Assembly (NCBI GenBank): GCA_947683625.1
Contig: CANTUR010000923.1
Span: 62,001-126,000 of the forward strand
DNA length: 64,000 bases
Reading direction: 5' to 3'
From: Mallotus nudiflorus
Lineage: Eukaryota > Streptophyta > Magnoliopsida > Malpighiales > Euphorbiaceae
In this document: one piece after another, positions 23,580 to 33,906 of the stretch
How the letters are laid out: every line of letters starts with the position of its first letter
Numbering within the stretch: the first letter of the stretch is position 1
Made by a program: the position numbers and the translations under genes
Notes under the pieces: generated by a model
The model's database searches: none
Seen by the model: only the letters and a program-made list of their open reading frames with translations
Told to the model about the DNA's origin: nothing

Positions 23580-25400
23580 TATCAGTTGTTTTGAACTAAA
23601 TGTACTATAAATAACTATTTATTTGATTTGATTATTGATATTAATAGCTGTGAGAACATAATTGGAAGAGATGTTATGGAGTCCTTGTAACTTCCTATAG
23701 AGAAACATCCTAATCCTTACTCAATTGGATGGATTAAAGTTAATGAGAAGATTCAAGTGATAGAATGATGCAAAGTACCTTTTTCTATTGGAAGATGCAA
23801 GGACGTGGTGTTTTGCAATGTGGTAGACATGAATGCATATCACCTATTATTTAGGAGACCTTGGCAATATAACATCAATGCACAATATGTAAGGAGAGAG
23901 AATGTCTACAAACTTGAAAAAGGAGGCACAAAGTTCACCTTGTTGCCTATAAAGGGAGGTTCTCATGTCAAAACTTCAAAAGTGCATGGGCAAACTTTCT
24001 TTACTCTTACCCGCTCAAAACGTGAGATAAAGAATGCATGCAAGTAGGCTAAGGAAGTTCATGCCTTGATTGTGAAATAAATCTTGACTGCTAACGAGGA
24101 GTAGAAGGCAATAGAGCATCTAGATGTAATCAAACCACTGTTGCAGCAATTTAGTGAAATTATACCAAAAGAGCTGCTAGAGGGGTTGCCTCTAATGATG
24201 GATATCCAATACCATATTGACTTAATTCTTAGAGCTAGTCTACCAAATCTTCCTCATTATAAGATAAGTCCTTAAGAGAGTGCGATCTTGAAAGAGAAAG
24301 TGGAGGAGTTATTGTGAAAGGGACATATCTAAGAAAGTATAAGTCCATGTATAATTCCAACCTTATTGACTCCAAAGAAAGATGAAAGTTGGCGCATATA
24401 TGAAGACGTTAGAGCTATCAATAAAATCATAGTTGGGTACAAGTTTTTAATTCCCTGACTAGAAGATATGTTAAACTATTTGAGTGGAGAAACTATATTT
24501 TCAAAGATAGATTTAAGAAGTGGGTACCATCAAATTCAAATCATACTAGGAAATGAATGGAAGATAGCCTTTAAAACTAACAAAGGGTTATATGAGTGGT
24601 TGGTGATGCCTTTTAGGCTAACTAATGCTTTAAGCACTTTTATGCGACTGATGAATAAGGTATTCAAACCTTTTATTGGAAATTTTTTTATTGTTTATTT
24701 TGATGATATTTTGATTTATAGTCGATCTAAGAAAGAGCATCTCTTACATTTGTGTGAAGTATTGACAGCCTTACAAGAGAATAAATTGTATGTAAATCTA
24801 AAGAAGTGCAGATTCATAACTAGTAAACTATTATTCTTGGGATTCATAATTAGTTCAAAAGGCATTCAAGTTGATGAAGAGAAAGTTAGAGCTATTAAAG
24901 AATGGTCCACTCTAAAGACTGTGATAGAAGTATGAAGCTTTCATGGATTGTCAACTTTCTATAGGTGCTTCATAAAAAACTTCAATAGTATAGTAGCTCC
25001 AATCACAGAGTGCTTGAAGAAAGGAAAGTTTCAATGGGGGAGGAAGCTGAGGTTGCCTTTACAATCCTGAAAGAAAAGTTATGCATTACTCAAGTTAGAT
25101 TTTGATAAGCTATTTGAAATAGATTATGATGTAAGTGGCATAGGGATAGGAGTTATTCTTTCCTAAGAAAAGAGACCAGTGGCATTCTTTAGTGAGAAGT
25201 TGAGTAATGCCAGACGCAAGTGGACCATTTATGATAAAGATTTATACTCTATAGTGCATGCTTTGAGGACATTAGAGCATTATCTAGTTGGGTGAGAATT
25301 TGTTATGTACTCAGATTATAATGCATTTAAGTATCTGAATGGCCAAAAGCAAATAAGTAAAGATATGCATACTAAATAGTCACAATTCTTATAGAAGTTT
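23580..25400 (+). pseudogene. G4 protease, reverse transcriptase and RNase H, degenerate
   Basis: The protease region is near 23600-24040: an IIDINSCENIIG stretch stands where D-x-G-S is expected, followed by HPNPYSIGWIKVNEKIQV and VDMNAYHLLFRRPWQYNINA. RT: KIDLRSGYHQIQI near 24500, FKTNKGLYEWLVMPFRLTNA, active site VYFDDILIYSRSKKEH intact near 24693-24740, and KKCRFITSKLLFLGFIIS. RNase H, about 25100-25370: YDVSGIGIGVILS, ARRKWTIYDKDLYSIVHALR-like sequence, HYLVG. The longest open stretch is 24468-24935. Stops and frameshifts elsewhere prevent function. Confidence 0.88.
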
Positions 25401-25406
25401 CCTTTC

Positions 25407-25817
25407 AAATGCTTTAAGTCGGCATGTAGATTTGCTTATCACTTTGAGTCACAAGATTGTGGGTTTTGAGTATTTGAAAGGAGAATATAGGACTGGTGAG
25501 GATTTTTAGCTGATATAGGAGAAGTGTATTACAAATCAACCTTATAAAGATTTTCATGCTCATGATGGTTACTTGATGCGAGTAGATGCTTTAACTGATG
25601 ATAGTTACTTTGAAGTATTTAGGCATACAAAACAAAGTAGTAAATGCTTTGAGCCAGCGTGTATATCTGCTTATCACTTTGAGTCACAAGATTGTGGGTT
25701 TTAAGCATTTGAAAGGAGAATATAGGACTGATGAGGATTTTCAGCTAATATAGGAGAAGTGTATTACAAATAAACCTCGTGAAGATTTTTATGTTCATGA
25801 TGGTTACTTGATGCGAG
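25407..25817 (+). repeat. Tandem duplication (235-bp period) inside G4 pol
   Basis: A block of about 176 bp (25407-25582) is repeated at 25642-25817. Both start AAATGCTTTRAG, share CACTTTGAGTCACAAGATTG and end TTACTTGATGCGAG. The 59-bp piece after copy 1 is present only once. The copies differ at several positions, so the duplication is not very recent. It falls in the linker between RNase H and integrase and includes QLI-EKCITN-type coding sequence twice. Confidence 0.85.
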
Positions 25818-25839
25818 GAAACTAGCTCTGCATTCCCAA

Positions 25840-27009
25840 ATCATATTTAAGAGAGAAGGTTATTCGTGACTTGTATAGAGGAGGACTAGCTGGACATTTA
25901 GGAGGAGATAAAACTATTGCTGTAGTTGGAGAGAGATACTATTGGCCTCACCTGAGAAGGGATATGATGAGATTTGTACAACGTTATTATGTATGCCAAA
26001 CTGTAAAAGGCAATCGTAGAATACAGGTTTATACATGCCTTTACCTATTCTTAAAAATATTTAGGAGGATCTATTTATGAATTTTCTGCTTGGCTTACCT
26101 TGTACATAGCGAAGTGTAATTTTTATTTTTTTTAGACAGATTTTCCAAGATGGCACATTTTATCCCATGTAAATAGACCTCTAATGCTAATGGAGTTGCT
26201 AAGTTATTCTTTAAAGAAGTTGTTTGCCTACAAAGTGTACCTAAGGCTATAACTTCAAATTGAGATAATAAGTTTCTTAGCCATTTTTGGAGGACCCTGT
26301 GGAAGATGTTTGACTCTTCTTTGAACTACAATATTACAGTCGTCCTCAAATAGATGGTCAAATAGAAGTTGTCAATAGAACTTTAGGAAATCTAATATGT
26401 AGCATATGTCGAGATAAACCCAAGCAATAGGATTTGGCATTAGCATAAGTTGAATTTGCTTACAAAAGTGTTGTTCATAGGACTATAGGAATCTCACCAT
26501 TTTTGGTTGTCTATACAAAAGTACCTTAGCGTGCTCTTTATTTGATCAAATTACCAAAGTGCAAGGTTTAAGTACAATAGCAGAAAATATGGTAGGCAAT
26601 GGTAGACAATGCAAGCAAATGTCAGACAAAAGATTGAAAAGGCAAATGTCACATATAAGAAAGTAGTTAACAAACATCGCAGAGTTCAAGTTTTTAGGTG
26701 GATGATATGGTAATGGTTTTCCTATAAAAGGAAAGATTCCCAGTGGGTACTTACAGTAAGCTACAGCCTAAGAAGTATGGTCCTTAGATGATTTTAAAGA
26801 AGATCAATGGCAATGTATATGTTGTTGATTTGCTAGATAGTATGGGAATTTCCAAGAAATTTAATGTTACTGATATTTACTCATTCTATTCATTTGATGA
26901 ACCACTATATCAAGATATTCCAAACAACTTGAGGTCGAGTTTTTCTCCAATGGAGGGGACTGACGTAGAACATCTAGTTGACTGGTATATAGACTGGATA
27001 GAGAGATAA
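25840..27009 (+). pseudogene. G4 integrase, degenerate; end overlaps the 3' LTR
   Basis: The zinc-binding part at 25871-26010 reads GGLAGHLGGDKTIAVVGERY, YWPHLRRDM, FVQRYYVCQTVKGN. The second Cys-containing stretch survives as CQTVKG; the first Cys of C-x2-C reads Tyr-Val-Cys. The core is broken by stops and frameshifts between 26080 and 26600 (FLDRFSKMAHFIPC-like sequence near 26130-26170, then NREVV/VVNRTLG pieces). The C-terminal part at 26788-27009 (INGNVYVVDLLDSMGI, FNVTDIYSF) ends at a TAA 49 bases inside the 3' LTR. The polypurine tract therefore lies within the coding frame, a compact arrangement. Confidence 0.82.
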
Positions 27010-27361
27010 AAGACAAAACGTATAACTTGCAAGACATAAAATATTTGATTGATAGATTTTTATTTACTTCCTATTGTGTTTGGGAGTTTTATTTTATTCC
27101 TTTTTTATTTTTCGACCTTGGCTAGGATTTGACTTTCCTATCTTAGTTAGAATTTTATTTTTATTTCCTATTAAAAACTAGGGTTAGTGGGTTGTGTCAC
27201 TCTATAAATAAATGATTTATTCTTTCAAATATCAACTATTGAATAATACAAGAATTTTCTCTCTTTTTTTTCTTAAGTTTATGTGTTGAAACTTATTTGT
27301 ATTCTTTTAAGAATGAGTTATGTACTAGTCTTATTTATGTTCACACTCACTTATTACTTCA
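26961..27361 (+). repeat. G4 3' LTR (401 bp) and preceding polypurine tract
   Basis: Starts TGACGTAGAAC after the polypurine tract TGGAGGGGAC (26951-26960) and ends TTACTTCA. It matches the 5' LTR except for the 5' LTR's 127-bp insert and scattered changes. A TCTATAAATAAATG TATA-like box lies near 27201. Confidence 0.88.
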
Positions 27362-28011
27362 GACACCATATAGTTGAAAGCTATTTTCAGACGTCTAGAT
27401 ATTCAACTCACTATGTAAATGTTATAAATAAATTTTGAAAAACCTGTGAGCAAACAATAATCGAAGGGAAATTAGGAAAAATAGCCTACCACTTGTAGAT
27501 AGGCATCCGACCAAACTTTTTACTTTTTATTTATTTCTTTTCCCATTTCATTTTCAAGAACCTGTCAAAGTCCTAGTTTAAAAAAACAAAAATAAAAATA
27601 AAAACTAGGCTAAGTCCAACCATAGAAAGGTAAAAGGGATTATTTGATAAGTCATAACCGGCCTCTGAATCATATATTCGGCGATCGTCACGGGCCATCT
27701 AAGGACCTCCGTCATTGAAATTTTTTTCTGGCATTGTAGCTTTTTTTTCTTTTCTAAATCATATATTAGACTTTAATTAATTTAGTTCGAACTAATTAGG
27801 ATAATAAGAAGTGACTACATATATTAAAATTTAAATTCAAAACCTAACTTAAGTAAAAAAAAATTTACACGTCAATTGATTCCAATAGTTGTTATTAGCA
27901 TTGTGGCCATTTTGCTTTGCTTAAGTTTCTACTATAAGTGTCTTTATGGTGACAATATGCACAATTGCACATCACAGTCTGTTAATGCCATTGCCAAATA
28001 TTTTTCGAGCA
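27362..28011. other. AT-rich spacer, no gene seen
   Basis: About 650 bp between G4 and the Mutator-type element. I find no open reading frame of note, no clear repeat and no RNA gene. It probably represents the original DNA upstream of the receptor-kinase gene. Confidence 0.5.
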
Positions 28012-28020
28012 TATAATATA

Positions 28021-29604
28021 GGATTCATTACTATCACCCCCTGAAGTTTAGTCAAAATTATTATTTCATCCCTACATTTTTAAAAGTCAATTAAATACCT
28101 TTTTAGATTTGATTCCGTTAACTATTTATCCATTATGTTAAAAAATTTTATAATATTCTGTAGTCAAAAAATAAACAATAGTTAAAAGTGTCAATAATTA
28201 TAAAAATTCCAAAATTACCCTTTAATTGATTAAGAATTTAGACTTATGAACATGTATATGATAGTCTAGGCACTAAATTGTAAATTTTTAAGAGAAAAAT
28301 ATCATTTAAGTCCTTGATCCTTGATCCCCTTCTCATCCATACACTCGCCCTCGTAAACTCATCCATCAAAAGTTTAGCACCATACACTCCACCGCCGCCG
28401 CCACCACATACTCCCCACTACCATCGCAAATCTAGCACCAACACCACCACCACTAGTCTTAAAATGATCGACAACAATCACCAACAACAACAAAATAAAT
28501 AAACAAATTTATTAACAACTAAATAAATTCTAGAATTGTGCTGCTGTTATATCTTTCCAATTTGCCAAGAAAATAAAGACTCTAAGGCTCTGGTACATAA
28601 GCGTATTTATTTGGGCTACAAGGGTTTTCACTACTAATATAGCTATAAGCTTGTAAGCTACCTTTAGGAGTTTCGATCAACCTAGATACAACATCTTGTT
28701 CATCCAGTGGCTGAGTAAGGATTACAGAAACCACTGAATCCCAACTATAAAGGCCACATCTTCATCTACCAACTTTAGTTGTTCAATCATCTCACTTGCC
28801 TTAAGAGCTTCCATGGAGGTGCTTGTAATTGCGTTGCTAGGCTGCTGCGAGATCTAAGTATGATTAAGCAAAACCAAAAATCACAACAGACCTAGAGGAG
28901 CTCTGTATTGTAAGTCATAAGAGCAAGATGATGATGATGGCTCCTTGGCCCCACCGAGCAGAAGAAGAAGTGCATCGATGATAATGATAATGGCTCCTCG
29001 GTCCACGCCATTGCCATCGTTGAAAGATCTTCGCTTTTCACAAGGCTCTGTTGGTTTTTCAATGCTTAGGGATGTAAGCATGAAACCAACAACAATTTTT
29101 AAATTTCTTAGATGGTGAGAGAAGAGTGGATGGTGATGGTAAGAAAAAAGAAAATGTTGATGATGATTGTGGTGGCAAACAAAACAGAGATGACAGTGAT
29201 GGTGGAGTTGTAGTTTTTATTTTTTTCCTTTTAAAAAATAATTTTGATTTATGAGTTAGATTTCAACCTATATTTGGTAACTAATTCTATTAATTATCAA
29301 TTATTAATGTCTAAAAAAATTTATTAATTATTAAAGATTTTATTAATTAGTTTTTATTAATAAAATAGATAAGAGTATAAATATCAATAATATGTAGAAA
29401 AAGTAAAAAACTCTTCGTATAAAGTTGATAAATTTAACAATATAATAAAAGTATATAAATCTTTTTATATTAATTAACGGTTGTTTTTTTACGGTAAAAG
29501 GAAAGTAGGAAAGTATTAAATTTAAAATATTTAATTGATTTTTACAAATATAAGGACGGAATAGTAAATTTGATCAAATGTCAAGTGGAGATAGTAATTG
29601 ACCC
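28021..29604. mobile_element. Mutator-type TIR element (1584 bp), non-autonomous, with non-TIR interior
   Basis: Long terminal inverted repeats of roughly 75 bp: the left end GGATTCATTACTATCACCCC matches the reverse complement of the right end, GGGTCAATTACTATCTCCAC. Similarity continues through CATCCCTA/CGTCCTTA and TCAATTAAATA. Nine-base flanks TATAATATA (28012-28020) and TATAATATG (29605-29613) match at 8 of 9 positions, the Mutator target size. No transposase is seen. The interior is more GC-rich than its surroundings: a CCGCCGCC/CACCACCAC tract near 28388-28455, a minus-strand stretch near 28560-28860 that reads in coding-like pieces, and a purine-rich GATGATGATGG area near 28925-29060. 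It may be host DNA picked up by the element; I do not recognise a source gene. Confidence 0.7.
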
Positions 29605-29613
29605 TATAATATG

Positions 29614-30290
29614 TAATAGTGAACCTTATATCATTTTCCATTTATAATTTTGACGCTTTGGTTACAATTTATGAAAAAAGCAAGAACCCTACGGGTTAAA
29701 TGATCTTGCATTCCTGTAAGGGTGTGTATATATATTAAAAAAAAAAAAGCAAGAACTAAGAGAAAAGGAGTAAACAGTTGTCCTAAAAACTATTATTTTC
29801 TTGATATATATATTTGTTTATTTTATTTTTTTTACATTTAGTACATTCCGACATCTAATTTGTTTGTTTTTTTAATTAAATTTTGAATATGTTCTTGCCC
29901 TTCATTGAATTTTTTATACTTTTCCTTTATGAAATTTGAATATCAACTTGTTATGAATTTTTTGATAGGATTTTTACAATTAGATTTATTTGAAATATCA
30001 AAGAATTGATTTTTGACTAAATAAAGCCATTGCATGGAGCATATAGAATGCCGATTTGCAAAGGAATAACAACAAAAAATTGTAGAACTTCACTAAAATT
30101 ATTTTAATGTTTCTTAATTGTATTTTTATTTTTATTATTCTATTTATCAAGATATATTTTTAATTTTTAATGAACGAAAAATTCATATTTTTCTCATAAA
30201 AAAGATTGTTTGTGTTACAGGCACTAGCACGTGACTAAGTAATAAAACTTACTTCTTATTCCTCCACGCCAAGACACATAAGATCATACG
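29614..30290. other. AT-rich spacer, no gene seen
   Basis: About 680 bp of AT-rich sequence between two DNA-transposon-like elements. There are short homopolymer runs near 29730-29750 and 29825, but no supportable gene or repeat. Confidence 0.5.
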
Positions 30291-30454
30291 TAGAGCTATA
30301 CATCAGGGCAGGGCGGGTCAAGCGAGTTTGGGTTTGAATCTTTTTCAAAAGTTGAAACCGAACCGAGACTTTTTGATCGGATATCCGTTAGTTTTTTGAT
30401 AATCGATTATATACTAAATACAATAAATGAAACAATAAAAAAAAAAGATTGTAG

Positions 30455-30660
30455 CAGCCAAATGGCTAAAGCGCACTCCCTTTCTCCTTATAAACCCTGG
30501 TTTGACCTTTGACAACCTCATTTTATGAGTTTTTTGTCAAATGAAAAGCAAAAAATTAAAGTTTACATTAACAGGAATCAAGCCTCTAACCTTTAAAGGT
30601 AAGTTCATCACATTCATCGCTTTGCTAAACCAATTATATTACTATATTTATATTTAAGGT
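30455..30660 (+). repeat. tRNA-derived SINE-like sequence inside the hAT candidate
   Basis: TGGCTAAAGCGCACTCCC (near 30462) resembles a box A region and GGTTTGACC (near 30500) a box B, about 35 bp apart. The block continues to CATCGCTTTGCTAAACC near 30625-30642, wording often seen in plant SINE or tRNA-like repeats. The ends are uncertain. Confidence 0.3.
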
Positions 30661-30662
30661 AA

Positions 30663-30666
<4 letters not shown>

Positions 30667-30701
<35 letters not shown>
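30667..30701. repeat. (ATA)n microsatellite
   Basis: About eleven AAT/ATA units in a row inside the hAT-like element. Confidence 0.95.
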
Positions 30702-30702
<1 letters not shown>

Positions 30703-30842
30703 TTCAGTTTTTCAGTTGGGTCAAATTCTACCCAAAATTTACAAAAAATTCTAAATTAAAATCGAACCGACACAGGTTGACTAAGTTACGGGTCAGTTCA
30801 TCGGGTTGGGCTAGGTCGGTTTTACATAGCCCTAATCCTATA

Positions 30843-31208
30843 AGGTGACTCACAAAAATAAAATTTAAAAATACAAACTTCGAATTTCTCTATTCCAATG
30901 ATATTGGGTGGTCGTGATGTTAAAAAGAAAAAGTTACCTCTTGTTAAGTTACTGTTCAAAAACAATTAAAACTTTCACAATCTTTTATCTTTCCAAATTT
31001 TTTCAACGCAGAAAAATGGTAATACTGTAATTTACTTTTTGAATTATCAAAAATACGGAGCACTAGCAATTTTTATCCTTTTTCAAATTAAGATACATAT
31101 ATTCATTAATGAAAAAGAAGATTTCAAGTTCCCACTCTCCCTTTTTTCCTATAGTACTGTTGTGCTGAGTTAAAAAAAAAAAATAACAATAACAAGAATG
31201 GTTGATGA
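30843..31208. other. AT-rich spacer before C3, no gene seen
   Basis: About 365 bp of AT-rich sequence with a poly-A stretch near 31172-31183. No supportable gene, promoter or repeat. Confidence 0.5.
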
Positions 31209-31422
31209 TGTCAAGAAAGTAAATATTTTAATTATATATATTAGAAAATAAATATTTATTTATAATTAGAAATAAAGTTTTTATTTTATTTAAGACATTA
31301 TTTTATTTCTAATTAGGATGTGATTATAATTCCTATGTGTATATATAAGGGTTGCAACCTCTCTTATGAATATATATTTTTTCCTTGAATTTTTCCTTCT
31401 TCTCTTTGAATTTTATTTTTCA
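31209..31422 (+). repeat. C3 5' LTR
   Basis: Matches the C2 LTR (AATTAGAAATAAAGTT near 31264, GTGTATATATAAGGG near 31337, end TTTTCA), followed by a mutated primer site TAGTATCAGAAT at 31423. The left border is uncertain: TGTCAAGAAAGTAAATATT at 31209 fits the family start, but a second similar stretch (TTAGAAAATAAATATT) starts near 31241, suggesting a small internal duplication. Confidence 0.75.
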
Positions 31423-31539
31423 TAGTATCAGAATATACACATTAAAATTGAATTTTTTGTATTGTAACCTTGAAATCGTATTTTTTCTTCTCTTCAAAAT
31501 TCTTTGAATCTCTTTGAATCTCTTTGAATCTTCAAAACC

Positions 31540-31743
31540 ATGACCACTAAAAACACATTCATTATATCCTATGGAACATCTAATTTTTTTCAAACCCTTC
31601 AAGATAATTCTCCCTTTCCTATAGGAATTATTCTTGATGATATGAACTGCCCTCTATGGTAACAACTCATGGAGATGCGAATTGGAGCCAGAAATAAATA
31701 TGGTTTTCTTAATGGCACAACGCCAAAACCACTAGCAAGAGAT
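31540..31743 (+). pseudogene. C3 gag, N-terminal piece
   Basis: ATG at 31540, then MTTKNTFIISYGTSNFFQTL and IILDDMNCPLW-stop-QLMEMRIGARNK, closely matching C2 gag. The frame is cut by the antisense LTR S1 after about 68 codons and continues at 37865. A TCTTTGAATC decamer repeated in tandem (31491-31530) lies just before the start codon. Confidence 0.88.
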
Positions 31744-32196
31744 TATTACGATCCAAACCGGGGAGTCATGACCGATGCTAGGAAACGAAAATTCTTTCGA
31801 ATCCAGAACCTGTAGCAAACCTTAAAATAAAAAAATACATGCAAATATATTATAAAAATATGCCATAATTAAAACTTTAATTAATATAAAATAACTCTTT
31901 ATATCATAACATAAAAAAAAATTTCATGCAGGATTCGAATACAAGATCTCTAATAGGTACAACACAATGTTACCAAAACAACACTATTGCTGCAATAATT
32001 ACTAAAGTACAAGAAAAATAACAGTTTAGTATTTACATAAATCAGCCGGAGAGGAAAGAGTCCAGAGAATAGTACTAAGGGGGAGATATGAAATGGAAGA
32101 TCCTGAACAATATATTGAGGGGAATCAAACCTCATTGAGTGAATTATTATAATATATATACATGCAACCTAAAGTTATATACAACCAAGCATCAAT

Positions 32197-32202
<6 letters not shown>

Positions 32203-32250
<48 letters not shown>
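32203..32250. repeat. (AT)n microsatellite in S1
   Basis: About 24 AT units, at the LTR position where G1 has its (TA)n run near 2995. Confidence 0.97.
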
Positions 32251-32252
<2 letters not shown>

Positions 32253-32762
32253 CATACAGATATAAAAAAATCCATTTATATATAATTATAGATGTAGAAA
32301 AGTTCTTGGGTGAAGGATCAGAGCAGAACCCTAAAATATTTCGTAACCTCGATCACTAAACATCACTAGCCAATAGACTTACTTAATTCCAAAATATTTC
32401 TCTTTTTCATTTTTGGACAATAGATTAGTCCTGAGACACTAAATCAACCGAGCTCCTGCAGTCTCACCACTCTTAGCCCCGAGATACTAAGTCAACCGAG
32501 CTCCCGCAATCTCACCACTCTTGGCCCCGAGACACTATGTCAACCGAGCTCCCACAATCACACTACTCTTTCACCATAATCACAATATTCAATTATTAAA
32601 ATGTCGCATCAAATATCATAATATCAACCCTAAAATCTAATGCATTGGTATGTACACTAGGTAGCACGTTCTACTGCTATCCTTCTAATAAATCCTATAT
32701 TATTAAAATAATGAAATACATAATTTGAACATGATAGCATCCATTTTTAAAGCAATATACCA

Positions 32763-32764
<2 letters not shown>

Positions 32765-32818
<54 letters not shown>
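32765..32818. repeat. (AT)n microsatellite in S1, second
   Basis: About 27 TA units, at the LTR position where G1 has the ATATATATGTATATATATAT tract near 2320. Confidence 0.97.
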
Positions 32819-32820
<2 letters not shown>

Positions 32821-33906
32821 CATTTAATAAACATAAATCATACTTATATTTACATTATTAAAATATGGATGCTCGCAAATATGTATTCTACAAACAATGC
32901 ATATATATGATAATAACTTACAATTGTGTGTTCCTCTAAAAGAGATAGACTGACATAGTCCAGTAGGCTTTGATCTCGGCCCAACTATAGAAAATAAATA
33001 AACAATAATAATATTAGAATCGAAATCCTAATTCTATATTTCTAGAAATTCTAAAGAATGACTCGATAAAAAAATTTAAAACTTAGGATCGATCCAATGT
33101 CACATTTTACAAGAATTTTACTGAAAATTCGGCAGAGTTGTAATATCCTGTGTTTTTAAATATTTTAATACTGCATCGAGATATGCAGTGTTAATAATTT
33201 TGTATATAATTATGATATTTTTACTAGTTAATATGTATTTAAAACTTATTTTAATTATTGTATATTATTTTAAGTGCTTTACGTAAAATTTTCCCGAGAA
33301 TTCTATTTTCGGGAAAATTTTCATGTAAATAATTTACTATCAATTATTTTAAGTAAATTCATGCATTTGCATGAGCTCATATATATTTTTAAAAGTACTA
33401 AATAAAATATATATGTGTATTTATTTAATTAGGGTTTAATTAATTACCCTAATATTTTATTATTTATTATTAGTTTTAATATTATTTAATTATTTTTAGT
33501 GTATAAATTATTAAAAATATAAAATTATATGTGTGTGGTGTATATTTAATGTGTGTGATTTTATATTATTTTAATATATAGTGTAAAGTATATATATATA
33601 CATATACATTTAATATTAAACAAAAATATAAAGTTTGATTTATTTACAACATTGCCATTCTCCCTTCTTCAACATTCCTGATCGCTCCCATCACCGATCC
33701 GGCCACTGTAATCCCGTTTTCTCACCGTCGGTGTGCCTCCCGACATGCCACCTCCTTCCTCCAGCCGTTCCGCCGCCTATAGAGCCCTTTCCGGCGTCGG
33801 GAAGCTTATTTTGGCCGGAGAAGCCGAATACTTTCTCACCATCGTTCATGACGTTTCCGGCCACCATTTTTGACACTGCCGGTCTCTTTCTTATCCTTGA
33901 GATCCG

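Larger units (their letters stand above)
20117..27361 (+). mobile_element. Ty3/gypsy Reina-type retrotransposon G4 with nested insertions
   Basis: Complete element with a 553-bp 5' LTR, primer site, gag, protease, RT, RNase H, integrase and a 401-bp 3' LTR. The sequence style (GLYEWLVMPF, YFDDILIYS, short LTRs, pol end NVYVVDLLDSMGISKKFNV) fits the Reina chromovirus lineage. A 1542-bp solo copia LTR sits in gag and a 127-bp MITE-like insert in the 5' LTR; a 235-bp tandem duplication lies between RNase H and integrase. The flanks AGCAC (20112-20116) and GACAC (27362-27366) are at best a decayed target duplication. Many stops and frameshifts make it inactive. Confidence 0.9.
30291..30834. mobile_element. 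hAT-like MITE candidate (544 bp)
   Basis: The left end TAGAGCTATACATCAGGGC and the reverse complement of the right end, TAGGGCTATGTAAAACCGAC, form an imperfect short inverted terminus. GGGCGGGTC/GGGTTGGGCT-type inner sequence follows, a style common in plant hAT MITEs. The 8-bp flanks ATCATACG and ATCCTATA agree at 5 of 8 bases, so the target duplication is weak. There is no transposase. Confidence 0.4.

Noticed and set aside
32725..32910. Open frame rich in Ile-Tyr
   Set aside because: It is a translated (TA)n microsatellite; the same applies to the frames near 56642-56852 and 40130-40170.
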